Part shown: positions 26,598 through 34,907 of the stretch, piece after piece | Layout: each line of letters opens with the position of its first letter | Position numbering within the stretch: position 1 is the stretch's first letter | Assembly (NCBI RefSeq): GCF_016316925.1 | Contig: NZ_JAEEGB010000035.1 | Span: 1-64,000, forward strand | Origin: Clostridium aciditolerans | GTDB lineage: Bacteria > Bacillota > Clostridia > Clostridiales > Clostridiaceae | Direction of reading: 5' to 3' | DNA: 64,000 nt | Notes under the pieces: generated by a model | Databases searched by the model: none | Seen by the model: only the letters and a program-made list of their open reading frames with translations | Told to the model about the DNA's origin: nothing | Program-made: the position numbers and the translations under genes

Positions 26598-26738
26598 ATA
26601 TATTTTCATCAAATTGAACTCAATAGATTTTAATGTTATGATATAAGATATTGCAAATTACTGTGCAATATCTTAATTGTTTTATTTTTGAATAAAGTAG
26701 CTTTAGGTAAATTTTATTTTAACTTAGGAGGAAAACAA

Positions 26739-27218
26739 ATGGAGAAAATTACAAGCTTCACTATAAATCATTTAGAACTATACCCTGGTGTTTACGTTTC
26801 AAGAAAAGATAGCGTTGGACAGTCAGTTGTTACCACTTTTGATATTAGAATGACTAGGCCAAATGCTGAGCCTGTTATGAACACTGCAGAGATGCATGCT
26901 ATAGAACATTTAGCTGCAACTTTTTTAAGAAATCACAGTGACTATGGCTCAAAAATAGTTTACTTTGGACCTATGGGCTGTAGAACAGGCTTTTATTTAC
27001 TTTTAAGTGGAGATTATGAGTCAAAGGATATAATTGATCTATTAGTAGAAATGTTTCGTTTCATTGCAAATTTTGAAGGAGAAGTACCTGGTGCCTCTGC
27101 AAGAGATTGCGGTAATTATTTAGATATGAATTTACCTATGGCAAAATACTTAGCTAATAAATTTTTAAATGAAGTTTTATTAAATATAACGGATAAAAAC
27201 TTATATTATCCAAACTAA
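26739..27218 (+). CDS. luxS: S-ribosylhomocysteine lyase
   Basis: Metalloenzyme that splits S-ribosylhomocysteine to homocysteine and DPD, the precursor of autoinducer-2, in the activated methyl cycle. The metal-binding HxxEH (MHAIEH), the catalytic Cys in GPMGCRTGFYL, and the third metal ligand in ARDCGNYLD (Cys) are present. Length (159 aa) is standard. The frame extends upstream to 26688; ATG 26739 follows AGGAGG. No methyl-cycle neighbour is seen; repeat element copies lie just downstream. Confidence 0.95.
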   Translation: MEKITSFTINHLELYPGVYVSRKDSVGQSVVTTFDIRMTRPNAEPVMNTAEMHAIEHLAATFLRNHSDYGSKIVYFGPMGCRTGFYLLLSGDYESKDIIDLLVEMFRFIANFEGEVPGASARDCGNYLDMNLPMAKYLANKFLNEVLLNITDKNLYYPN

Positions 27219-27219
27219 T

Positions 27220-27290
27220 AAGCAGAGAGCCAAAATCTTTGATTTTGTGCGAATCGCTTACTCCTCTGACATAAGGAAGAGGAGTTTCAT
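27220..27290 (+). repeat. 71-bp dispersed element, reference copy
   Basis: Begins AAGCAGAGAGCCAAAATC two bases after the luxS stop and ends AGGAGTTTCAT. It contains local inverted repeats (AAAATC/GATTTT; CTCCTCT/AGAGGAG). Used here as the reference for copies at 27562, 34351-34421 and 36284. Confidence 0.8.
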
Positions 27291-27301
27291 TTAATAATTA
27301 C

Positions 27302-27339
27302 ACTCCTTGTTGTTGAGAAACAACAGGGAGTTTTGTTTT
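27302..27339 (+). terminator. Rho-independent terminator after luxS
   Basis: A 13-bp stem with one G-U pair (ACTCCTTGTTGTT with AACAACAGGGAGT) and a TTTTGTTTTA tail. It lies just beyond the repeat copy. Confidence 0.8.
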
Positions 27340-27561
27340 ATTGAGGGAGTTTTTAAAAGCAAGTTTCGGAAGAAGAAGGCGTGATGTATGGCAGAATCAT
27401 GATGAAATTAAGATAAAAAATATAATTAAAATAAAGTAGAGTTAATTTAACAAAATAAGGAGGAAATTCACAATTAATATCGAATAATACAATATATAGA
27501 AAAAAAGTTAAAGTATATGAAGAAAATTATATATTTGTAAAAAATAATTGTTATTTCTTGT

Positions 27562-27683
27562 AAGCAGAGAGCCAAAATCTTTGATTTTGTGCGAATCGGT
27601 TAAGCAGACATACAAAATCTTCGATTTTGATATGGTCGCTTACTCAGTGAGTACTCCTCTGACATAAGGAGGAGGAGTTTCAT
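27562..27683 (+). repeat. Composite copy of the dispersed element
   Basis: A first partial copy (27562-27600, same start as 27220) is followed directly by a diverged second copy (27602-27683) ending in the same AGGAGTTTCAT. Apart from this and the 27220 element, the 27340-27722 stretch holds no supported gene; a ribosome-site-like TAAGGAGG near 27457 has no start after it. Confidence 0.7.
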
Positions 27684-27722
27684 TTAAAAATCATAAAATT
27701 GAGAAGAAAGGTTATAAAAAAT

Positions 27723-28190
27723 ATGTTAAAACTCCATTATATAGAAATTTTGTTAAGAAGTTTTCCTGAAGCTTTATTGATAATTTTGGGGATATGCATA
27801 GTATCTAGAAAGTCAATTAATATGAAAATTTATATATTTTCCAGTATAATAGTGGCGATAATCGATTTTTCTGTAAGAATGCTTCCTATTTATTTTGGAA
27901 TACATACATTCATCGCTGTTACTTTGATTATATGTATTATGGTTATTATTGGTATACCAATAGTAAAGTCAATATATGGCACTCTACTTATGAGCTTGAT
28001 ATTGAGCTTAAGTGAATATTTAAATATAGCAATGTTAAGCTTACTAAATGTCAATACAAATATTGGATTTACAAATCCTGTTATAAAATCTGTATTTGGT
28101 ATTCCATCATTAATTATTACAGGCTTATTTATTATAGTAATTCACTATTTTATAAAAAGGGAAGAAAAATTAAAAAATATAATCAGCTGA
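27723..28190 (+). CDS. Multi-spanning membrane protein near the agrD-like gene
   Basis: A 155-aa protein with five or so hydrophobic segments. It resembles the N-terminal membrane sensor part of clostridial AgrC-like kinases (IEILLRSFPEALLII at the start, LPIYFGIHTFI in the middle) but has no kinase domain. It is not AgrB: the conserved His/Cys protease pair is not recognisable. The frame opens at 27699, but ATG 27723 is preferred. It may sense or help process the peptide encoded downstream; function unproven. Confidence 0.6.
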   Translation: MLKLHYIEILLRSFPEALLIILGICIVSRKSINMKIYIFSSIIVAIIDFSVRMLPIYFGIHTFIAVTLIICIMVIIGIPIVKSIYGTLLMSLILSLSEYLNIAMLSLLNVNTNIGFTNPVIKSVFGIPSLIITGLFIIVIHYFIKREEKLKNIIS

Positions 28191-28240
28191 AAGGCTTGCA
28201 GTTGCTATTGTAAGAAAGACTAGATTAGTTTTAGCTGCTC

Positions 28241-28381
28241 ATGAAGGTAAAGACTAAAATATTTTATAGGCCAATCATATTAACTGTAGTATTAATAGTG
28301 ATGCTATTTATATTACATAAAATATATATTAGATTCTATTATATTAAAGATGTATTGTCGAAAGGAGGGAAATCATCATGA
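28241..28381 (+). CDS. Small membrane peptide overlapping agrD-like gene
   Basis: A 46-aa open frame beginning MKVKTKIFYRP, followed by one hydrophobic segment (ILTVVLIVMLFIL) and a basic tail. Its stop overlaps the ATG of the agrD-like gene (ATGA), which would allow coupled translation, but no good ribosome site precedes it. It could be a genuine small gene or only leader sequence. Confidence 0.35.
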   Translation: MKVKTKIFYRPIILTVVLIVMLFILHKIYIRFYYIKDVLSKGGKSS

Positions 28382-28512
28382 AAAGTAAGGCAATAAAGTT
28401 GTTTGCTAGTTTTGCTACGCTAATATGTACATTAGCGGCTTTATCAACTTCAGCTTCAGCTTGTAATTGGTGTCTTTATCAACCAGAAGAGCCTAAGTGT
28501 CTTAGAAAATAA
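28378..28512 (+). CDS. AgrD-like cyclic lactone autoinducer peptide precursor
   Basis: A 44-aa precursor of the AgrD family: amphipathic N-terminus (KSKAIKLFASFATLICTLAAL), then SASACNWCLY as the presumptive signal region, then the conserved acidic/proline tail QPEEPKCLRK. AgrB proteases normally cut before this tail and form a thiolactone from the Cys in the core. Here the core has two cysteines (CNWC), so the ring residue is uncertain, and the tail has a third. GGAGGG precedes the ATG. No agrB lies in the window; a terminator follows. Confidence 0.82.
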   Translation: MKSKAIKLFASFATLICTLAALSTSASACNWCLYQPEEPKCLRK

Positions 28513-28539
28513 TACATAAAAATTATAGCTACCACTTTT

Positions 28540-28584
28540 AAAGGTAAAAATTACTGATTTCTCAATTAGTGATTTTTACCTTTT
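28540..28584 (+). terminator. Rho-independent terminator after agrD-like gene
   Basis: A 16-bp stem with one G-U pair (28540-28555 with 28568-28583) and a 12-base loop, ending in TTTT. It separates the peptide gene from the downstream kinase, which must have its own promoter or depend on read-through. Confidence 0.8.
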
Positions 28585-28619
28585 ATTAAGGATGTCTAGC
28601 TTCGAGGGGAGATTTATTT

Positions 28620-30476
28620 ATGAGAGATGATATAAATGAAAATGAAAATAATATACTTATAATATTATCTATTATGAAGATTGCAGTAATAGTATTCATT
28701 AGTATAATTATATATATTAACGCACCTAGTTATTCGGTAGTTTTAAATATAAAAAATAACGATGAATTTAGTTTATGTAGTGCTACATTACTTTTTTGCT
28801 TTTTAGTATTAACCTTTGTGACTTGGATAATAATTAATTTAAAATTAAAATTAGTAGCTAAGAGTTCATGGTTAATTGAAAATATTTTTTTTATATTAAT
28901 TATATCTTTACCGATATATTTATTTAACACATACAATAATGAATGTAAGTATTTATTTTTATTATTAATAACATGTTCAGTTATTAAATATGGATTACGA
29001 TATGGAATTCTCACCTCGCTTTTTTCATCAATATTTGTTCTCGGAGCAGATCTATTATATGCTCCAACAGCTAATGGAATCAATATGGACTTTCAAAAAG
29101 ATTTAATAATGGTGGGCATTTTTATTTTTATTGCATGGGTTCTTGGATATTATGTGGAACTAGAAAATGAAAATAAAAGAAAAAAGGACAATCAGCTTAA
29201 ATTATTAAGCACTGAGTTAGAAGAACAGAATACAGAGAGACGTATAATTGAGGAATCTTTATTGAAAAATAAAGTATGCTACGATATATTGTTTGAAAAT
29301 TCACAAAACGCTATCATTGTTCATGCTGATGGCAAAGTTTTGTATGCAAATAAGAGTGCAGCTAGATTGCTGGGATATGAAGATCCTCTACAATTAAATA
29401 ATAAATTAGTCTATAAGTATTACTCACAAAATAATATAATGTCTACAAAAGAAAAATATTTAAATATAGTTAGCGATAAGCTTTCCAAAGTTACATATGA
29501 AGAAACTATACTAAACTGCAAAGGCAACTCAATTGCAGTCCGCAATACATCTTCTTTTTATATATATGAGGGAAAACCTTCAGTATTGACTTTTTTACTT
29601 GATATAACATCAGAGAAACAAATAGAAACATTAAAGCATGATGTAGAAAAAAATTTAAAACTATTGAATGAATCTAGAGAATTTAATGTCCTTATAACAG
29701 AGTTTTTTACTAATATCTCTCATGAATTTAAAACACCAGTTAATGTTATCTCCATTGCTATCCAAACAATGAATATATACTTCGAAAATTTCAATATTGA
29801 TAATATAGATAAATGCAAATCATATTTAAAAATAATGAAACAAAATTGTTTTAGAATGACCAGATTAATAAATAACCTTATGGATATTACTAGAGTTGAT
29901 TCTGGATTTGTTAAAGTCAACAAAAGAAACGATAACATAGTAAGTATTATTGAAGATATTACTCAATCCGTAGCATCCTATGTAAAAAGCAAAGATATAG
30001 AACTTATATTTGATACTAATGTTGAAGAAAAAATCATGGCCTTTGACCATGATAAAATAGAACGGGTAATATTGAATTTACTATCTAATGCTTTTAAATA
30101 TACCAACCCCAACGGACATATATATGTAAATTTAGAAGATAGGGAAGAAAGCGTTATTATTACAGTAAAAGATGATGGACAAGGTATTCCTCAGAACATG
30201 ATTAATGTTATATTTGAACGCTTTGGACAAGCGAACCGTTCACTTTCAAGGCAATGTGAAGGAACTGGAATAGGATTGTATCTTGTTAAATCCTTTATTG
30301 AAATACATGGTGGCAAAATAAGCGTCACTAGCGAAGAAGGAAAAGGCTGTGAATTTACAATAGTATTGCCTGCAGAATACGTTAATAATGAAAATTATGA
30401 AGATAAGGCATTTTGTGAAAGCAATGTAGAGAGGATAAACATAGAATTCTCCGATGTATATTCAATATCAATTTAA
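28620..30476 (+). CDS. PAS-domain sensor histidine kinase
   Basis: Membrane kinase of 618 aa. Six or seven hydrophobic segments (residues about 15-180) precede a coiled coil, a PAS domain (about 220-340: NAIIVHADGKVLYANKSAA), the phospho-accepting His near 367 (TNISHEFKTPVNVIS) and an ATPase domain (LSNAFKYTNPNG, DDGQGIPQN, GTGIGLYLVKSFIE). No response regulator is adjacent. Its position after the AgrD-like gene makes it a candidate receptor, but the terminator between them weakens an operon link. Confidence 0.88.
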   Translation: MRDDINENENNILIILSIMKIAVIVFISIIIYINAPSYSVVLNIKNNDEFSLCSATLLFCFLVLTFVTWIIINLKLKLVAKSSWLIENIFFILIISLPIYLFNTYNNECKYLFLLLITCSVIKYGLRYGILTSLFSSIFVLGADLLYAPTANGINMDFQKDLIMVGIFIFIAWVLGYYVELENENKRKKDNQLKLLSTELEEQNTERRIIEESLLKNKVCYDILFENSQNAIIVHADGKVLYANKSAARLLGYEDPLQLNNKLVYKYYSQNNIMSTKEKYLNIVSDKLSKVTYEETILNCKGNSIAVRNTSSFYIYEGKPSVLTFLLDITSEKQIETLKHDVEKNLKLLNESREFNVLITEFFTNISHEFKTPVNVISIAIQTMNIYFENFNIDNIDKCKSYLKIMKQNCFRMTRLINNLMDITRVDSGFVKVNKRNDNIVSIIEDITQSVASYVKSKDIELIFDTNVEEKIMAFDHDKIERVILNLLSNAFKYTNPNGHIYVNLEDREESVIITVKDDGQGIPQNMINVIFERFGQANRSLSRQCEGTGIGLYLVKSFIEIHGGKISVTSEEGKGCEFTIVLPAEYVNNENYEDKAFCESNVERINIEFSDVYSISI

Positions 30477-30662
30477 TGTAATATATTTGATTACGGTTCG
30501 TCTTTACTATTAAAACTTACGAATACACATGACTATATTAGAGAAATCTGATATGGTTTTTTATATGTTCAGCATGAATTAAGAATACATTTAGAGTTTT
30601 GTAACAAATTTAATAGTTCATGCATACTCTGCTAGTAGATAGAAAGTTAGTAGGAGAGTTAT

Positions 30663-31010
30663 ATGGGAAAGCCTAAATTAAAAACAAAGCGTCTTACCGT
30701 TAATTTAGAGGATTATGTTATAGATGCAGCTAAACAAAAAGCGGAAACTATGTTCAGAGGAAATTTGGATAATTATATCAATTGGCTTATATGCAGCAAC
30801 AATAAGCAGGTAATTAAGAAAAAGATAAAGGAATTAGACCAGGAAGCAGAGAAGAAAAAGCCTAAGGCTATTCAAGATACAGATAAAACAGCGATGTACA
30901 ATAATATCTGTGATTACTGCAGTGAGCCTATTTATCAGGGAGATGATATCTGTAAGGCTGAAGGCTATGAAAACTATATCCATAAAAATTGCTGTAGGAG
31001 AGAGGAATAA
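30663..31010 (+). CDS. Small protein with RHH-like start and zinc-binding tail
   Basis: Unrecognised 115-aa protein. The N-terminus (KTKRLTVNLEDYVIDAAKQKA) resembles a ribbon-helix-helix DNA-binding segment. A charged middle follows, and the C-terminus has CDYCSEPI, then CKAEGYENYIHKNCC, a plausible zinc site. A DNA-binding regulator is possible. AGGAGAG precedes ATG 30663. It stands alone, followed by a terminator. Confidence 0.6.
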   Translation: MGKPKLKTKRLTVNLEDYVIDAAKQKAETMFRGNLDNYINWLICSNNKQVIKKKIKELDQEAEKKKPKAIQDTDKTAMYNNICDYCSEPIYQGDDICKAEGYENYIHKNCCRREE

Positions 31011-31085
31011 TTTTAAAGCAAGGATGCAACAGTAATTATTTAGTTTAATTTTTTAGCATAGGTATAGAAATAGAAGTTAAATAGA

Positions 31086-31136
31086 AGAACTGTAAGTGGA
31101 TTTTTAATCAATTAATCTGCTTACAATTCTTTTTTA
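31086..31136 (+). terminator. Terminator hairpin, near-copy of 61377-61428
   Basis: Arms 31086-31102 and 31114-31130 pair over 17 bases with a few G-U pairs or mismatches, then TTTTTA. The 5' arm and loop are almost identical to the hairpin at 61377-61428. Confidence 0.75.
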
Positions 31137-31137
31137 G

Positions 31138-31215
31138 TTTATCCGATGACTTACCCGATCTAATACTCCCATTCGCACTCTGTAAAAGTGATTCGGACCA
31201 AATCAGCTTATGCAG
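31138..31215 (-). repeat. Dispersed palindromic element, partial copy
   Basis: Begins TTATCCGATGACTTACCCG; on the minus strand it reads GATTTGGTCCGAATCACTTT then CAGAGTGCG, matching the copy at 26515-26565. The remaining 31216-31341 stretch should hold the promoter of the moxR operon, but no clear -35/-10 pair was found. Confidence 0.6.
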
Positions 31216-31341
31216 GTTCAAATATAAGCAATGGGTTAAGAATAAATTTAAGAAATTATAAAGAATATCGAGAATAGTAAATATATAACTAAATATAGAA
31301 TACATGTTAAATTAACTATATATTTCATTTGGAGGATTAGG

Positions 31342-32457
31342 ATGAAAAATTTAAATGCTTTAAAACCACCAGTAGAAATTTTTTATGAGGAAGAGCTTAG
31401 AGCTTTAGAAGAAAATGATAATGAGCCTAAGCCTAAAAATTGGAGGTTGTCTCCAAAGGCTGTAAAGACTTTTATATTGGGAAGCAGCAGAGCTATTGAA
31501 TATAATGACAAAAAGATTAAGATAAAGAAAAAATTCTATGGAGATGATAGTCTTATAGAAAGATGCATAATAACTTTAGCAGGAAATAGAGGACTTATGC
31601 TGGTAGGGGAGCCTGGAACTGCAAAGACTATGCTTAGTGAGCTTTTAAGTGCAGCTATTAGTGGTACAAGCACTAATACAGTACAGGGAACAGCAGGAAC
31701 TACAGAGGATATGATTAAATATAGTTGGAATTATGCCATGCTTTTAGGTAAAGGACCTACCGAGGAGGCATTAGTACCTTCACCTCTTTATGTAGGTATG
31801 AGCGAAGGTATAATAACTAGATTTGAGGAAATAACCAGATGTCCTTCAGAAGTGCAAGACAGTTTAATAAGTATAGTTAGTGATAAGGTTTTAAACATAC
31901 CAGAATTAGGGGATGAAGGATTACTATTTGCACAGCCAGGTTTTAATATTATTGCTACAGCTAATATAAGAGACAAGGGTGTAAATGAAATGAGTAGTGC
32001 CCTTAAAAGAAGATTTAATTTTGAAACTATATTCCCTATAAATGATGTCTCTTTAGAAGCTAAAATTATTGAGCAAGAAGTGCAAAAGTTAGTAGAAGAG
32101 TCAGATGTTAAGGTGAAAATAGATAGAGATGTGGTCAATCTATTAGCAACTACTTTCCACGAGCTAAGAGAAGGGGTTACAGCAGAAGGAAGTAGAATAG
32201 ATAAGCCAGCTGCAGTTATGAGTACTGCTGAAGCTGTATCTGTGTGCTACCAAACAGCAATGAGTGCTTATTACTATGACAAGTCAAAAATGAAAGTAGA
32301 TTCAATGGTACAAAATATATTAGGAACTGTAGTTAAAGAAAGCAGAGAAGATATAGACAAACTAAAAAATTACTTCAATATAATTGTAAAAGCTAAAAGC
32401 TTAAAAGAAGGTGGATTATGGAAGGAATTCTACGAGGCAAGGAAATGGATAAAATAG
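31342..32457 (+). CDS. MoxR-family AAA+ ATPase (YehL-like)
   Basis: AAA+ ATPase that normally works with a vWA-domain partner to remodel proteins. Walker A is GEPGTAKT (about residues 92-99), and the Walker B region lies in ITRFEEITRCPSEVQD with sensor 1 in NIIATANIRDKGVNEMSSALKRRF. Order and type match E. coli yehL. GGAGG precedes the ATG. It overlaps the DUF5682 gene and is the first gene of a four-gene operon of tightly overlapping frames. Confidence 0.85.
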   Translation: MKNLNALKPPVEIFYEEELRALEENDNEPKPKNWRLSPKAVKTFILGSSRAIEYNDKKIKIKKKFYGDDSLIERCIITLAGNRGLMLVGEPGTAKTMLSELLSAAISGTSTNTVQGTAGTTEDMIKYSWNYAMLLGKGPTEEALVPSPLYVGMSEGIITRFEEITRCPSEVQDSLISIVSDKVLNIPELGDEGLLFAQPGFNIIATANIRDKGVNEMSSALKRRFNFETIFPINDVSLEAKIIEQEVQKLVEESDVKVKIDRDVVNLLATTFHELREGVTAEGSRIDKPAAVMSTAEAVSVCYQTAMSAYYYDKSKMKVDSMVQNILGTVVKESREDIDKLKNYFNIIVKAKSLKEGGLWKEFYEARKWIK

Positions 32458-34907
32458 AGGAAATATACAAAAAAGCTTATGATTTATCAAGTAATGTAGT
32501 GTATTTTCCTGTTAGACACCACAGCCCTGCTTGTTCTTTTCATTTAAAGAAGGTAATAGATGCTTATAAGCCGCAGGTTATCTTGATAGAAGGACCTTCA
32601 GATGCTAATTCTGTAATACCTTATATTGGCGATGAGGACACAGAGGCACCTGTATGTATTTACTATAGTTATACAGATGAAAAAAAACTGGTGACAGAAG
32701 GTGGAGAAAAGTATAAATGCTATTATCCTTTTTTAGACTATTCTCCAGAGCTTTTAGCTATAAGAGAGAGTAAAAAAAGAAATATTTTAGCTGAATTTAT
32801 AGACTTACCTTATGGAGAAATATTAATAAATAGTGAGGAAGGAAAAGGTCTTAGAAAAACTGAAGAAAAGAATTCTTATAATGATGATTACTTATTTCAA
32901 AAAAGTAAGTTCATAAATTCTCTTTGTGAAAAACAAGGCTGTAGAAGCTTTAATGAACTATGGGAAATGTTATTTGAAATAGATGGACTAAAAATAGAAA
33001 CAGATAGTTTTATGAAAAATATGATTGCCTTTTGTTATCTTTCTAGATGCTTTGAAAGTGAGGAAATGCTTAAGGAAGATGGATGTATTGCTAGAGAAAA
33101 ATACATGGCTTCTAAAATAAGAGAATTTACTTCAAAGTATAATAAAATTTTAGTAGTAACAGGAGGATTTCATACTTCAGGACTTATACAGCTCTCAAGT
33201 GAAAATATAGAGATTAAGTTACATAACATTAGTGAAAAAAATATAGGTGCTTATGCTATGATATATTCCTTTGAAGAAAGTGATCAGCTGAGTGGTTATG
33301 CCAGCGGAATGCCTTATCCAGCTTTTTATCAAAGAATATGGAATAACTTATGTGAGGAGATTGAAAATCCATATGAAAAGGCTGTATTGCATTTTATAGT
33401 AAGATGTGGAAGAAACATGAGAAACTCAGTAGGTGGTTTGTCTACTGCAGATGAAATTGAAGCACTAAATATGGCAAAAGGACTTCAAAGTCTTAGAAGT
33501 AAATCAGAATGTGGAGTTTATGAACTGCAAGATGCAGTAAGAGCTACTTATATAAAAGGTGAGCTGAACATGGCGTCAGATGCTCCACTATTAGATTTGC
33601 TTAAGCTCTTAAGAGGTAAAGGTATAGGACGTCTTTGCAGCAATGCAAAAGTACCTCCTATTGTTTTAGATTTTAGAGAGCTTTGCAGCAGATATAAGAT
33701 AAAAGTTAACAGTACTTTGAAGCAGGAACTAGTGCTAGATCTTTATAAAAGCAATAAGCATAAAGAAATAAGTGAATTTCTTCATAGAATGAAATTTTTA
33801 AATACAGGCTTTTGTTTAAATGTTAAAGGACCAGATTTTATAAATAAAAAAGATGTAAATCTTATAAGAGAAACTTGGAATTACAAATGGAGCGTTAATT
33901 TAGAAAGTAGCCTCATTGAAAATTCAGTCTATGGTGGAACAGTAAAAGAAGCAGTAGAATCCTTACTTTTGAAGAAGCTGTCTAGTAATTCAAGTGACAG
34001 CGGTGCTATGTCTGAAGGGCTTATAGAGGCTTTTATGATGGGATATAAAGATATTATTTTAAATGCTTTATCTACTATAAAAGATATAGTTATAAATGAC
34101 AACAATTTCTATTCTGTAGCTGAATGTACGTATAATATATATTTTTTACACAGCGGCAATATATTATTTTCAGCTTCACAGGATGAAAATATAAGTAAGC
34201 TTTTAGTTCAATGTTATAACAAAGCTGTGACTTTAGTTCCAGAGCTTTATGCAGTACCAGAAGAAGAGGAAAATAAGATTATAGATAAGCTTAAAAATTT
34301 ATATCATATATGTTTAGAACCAGAATTTGAAGCTCATATAGATATTTTTAATGAAACTCCTCTTCCTTACGTCAGAGGAGTAAGCGATTCACACAAAATC
34401 AGAGATTTTGGTTTTCTGCTTAAAGAGGCTCTATGGGCTATTATAAATAAAAGTTCTCCAAATACAGCATTAGAGGGGGCAGCTTTAGGCTTACTGCTTG
34501 GATTTAATGAAGTGGACACTTCCTACATATTAAAAAAGGCAGAAGGATATCTCTATGGTACTGGAGAGAAATTTTTAAATTCTGCTGCTTTCTTAAAAGG
34601 ATTATTTTCTACTGCAAGAGATGTAGTTTTAAGTGAAGAAAAAATGATTATAGGAATAGATAATGTATTAAAAAATCTTAATGAAGAGGATTTTTTAAGG
34701 CTTTTACCTGAACTTAGACTTTCTTTTAGTTTCTTTGCACCTAATGAAATAAATCAAATAGGTAAGAGTATAAGCGAACATTATGGTATAAGTGAAAGAA
34801 AGCTATTTAATGTAGAGGCAGTAGATCCTGAAGAATTAAATTTAGCTGTAGAACTTGATAAGCTTGGAAAAGAAGCTTTAAGGGAGTTGGGATTATTAAA
34901 TGAGTAA
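32445..34907 (+). CDS. DUF5682-family protein (YehM-like)
   Basis: Large cytosolic protein of about 820 aa. The N-terminal part (YFPVRHHSPACSFHLKK, QVILIEGPSDAN, and later VVTGGFHTSGL) is the DUF5682 signature; the spaced His, Glu and Gly-Gly-Phe-His residues recall the TraB/EreA/ChaN-type fold, an inference only. Position and partners match E. coli yehM. The frame also has an earlier ATG at 32418, equally near a ribosome site. A 71-bp dispersed repeat lies in frame at 34351-34421, adding about 24 residues. Overlaps the vWA gene by eight bases. Confidence 0.82.
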   Translation: MDKIEEIYKKAYDLSSNVVYFPVRHHSPACSFHLKKVIDAYKPQVILIEGPSDANSVIPYIGDEDTEAPVCIYYSYTDEKKLVTEGGEKYKCYYPFLDYSPELLAIRESKKRNILAEFIDLPYGEILINSEEGKGLRKTEEKNSYNDDYLFQKSKFINSLCEKQGCRSFNELWEMLFEIDGLKIETDSFMKNMIAFCYLSRCFESEEMLKEDGCIAREKYMASKIREFTSKYNKILVVTGGFHTSGLIQLSSENIEIKLHNISEKNIGAYAMIYSFEESDQLSGYASGMPYPAFYQRIWNNLCEEIENPYEKAVLHFIVRCGRNMRNSVGGLSTADEIEALNMAKGLQSLRSKSECGVYELQDAVRATYIKGELNMASDAPLLDLLKLLRGKGIGRLCSNAKVPPIVLDFRELCSRYKIKVNSTLKQELVLDLYKSNKHKEISEFLHRMKFLNTGFCLNVKGPDFINKKDVNLIRETWNYKWSVNLESSLIENSVYGGTVKEAVESLLLKKLSSNSSDSGAMSEGLIEAFMMGYKDIILNALSTIKDIVINDNNFYSVAECTYNIYFLHSGNILFSASQDENISKLLVQCYNKAVTLVPELYAVPEEEENKIIDKLKNLYHICLEPEFEAHIDIFNETPLPYVRGVSDSHKIRDFGFLLKEALWAIINKSSPNTALEGAALGLLLGFNEVDTSYILKKAEGYLYGTGEKFLNSAAFLKGLFSTARDVVLSEEKMIIGIDNVLKNLNEEDFLRLLPELRLSFSFFAPNEINQIGKSISEHYGISERKLFNVEAVDPEELNLAVELDKLGKEALRELGLLNE
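34351..34421 (-). repeat. Dispersed element inside the DUF5682 coding sequence
   Basis: Read on the minus strand this is a full 71-base copy of the 27220-27290 element with about five differences. On the coding strand it is translated without stop as NETPLPYVRGVSDSHKIRDF and onward. See findings. Confidence 0.85.

Noticed and set aside
27562..27683. CRISPR array
   Set aside because: Only two diverged repeat units without spacers of regular length and no cas genes.
27723..28190. Calling the membrane protein AgrB
   Set aside because: The AgrB catalytic His/Cys pair is not recognisable and the protein resembles a sensor membrane domain instead.
30481..30662. Possible small gene or riboswitch before 30663
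   Set aside because: No start with a ribosome site and no recognised riboswitch core.
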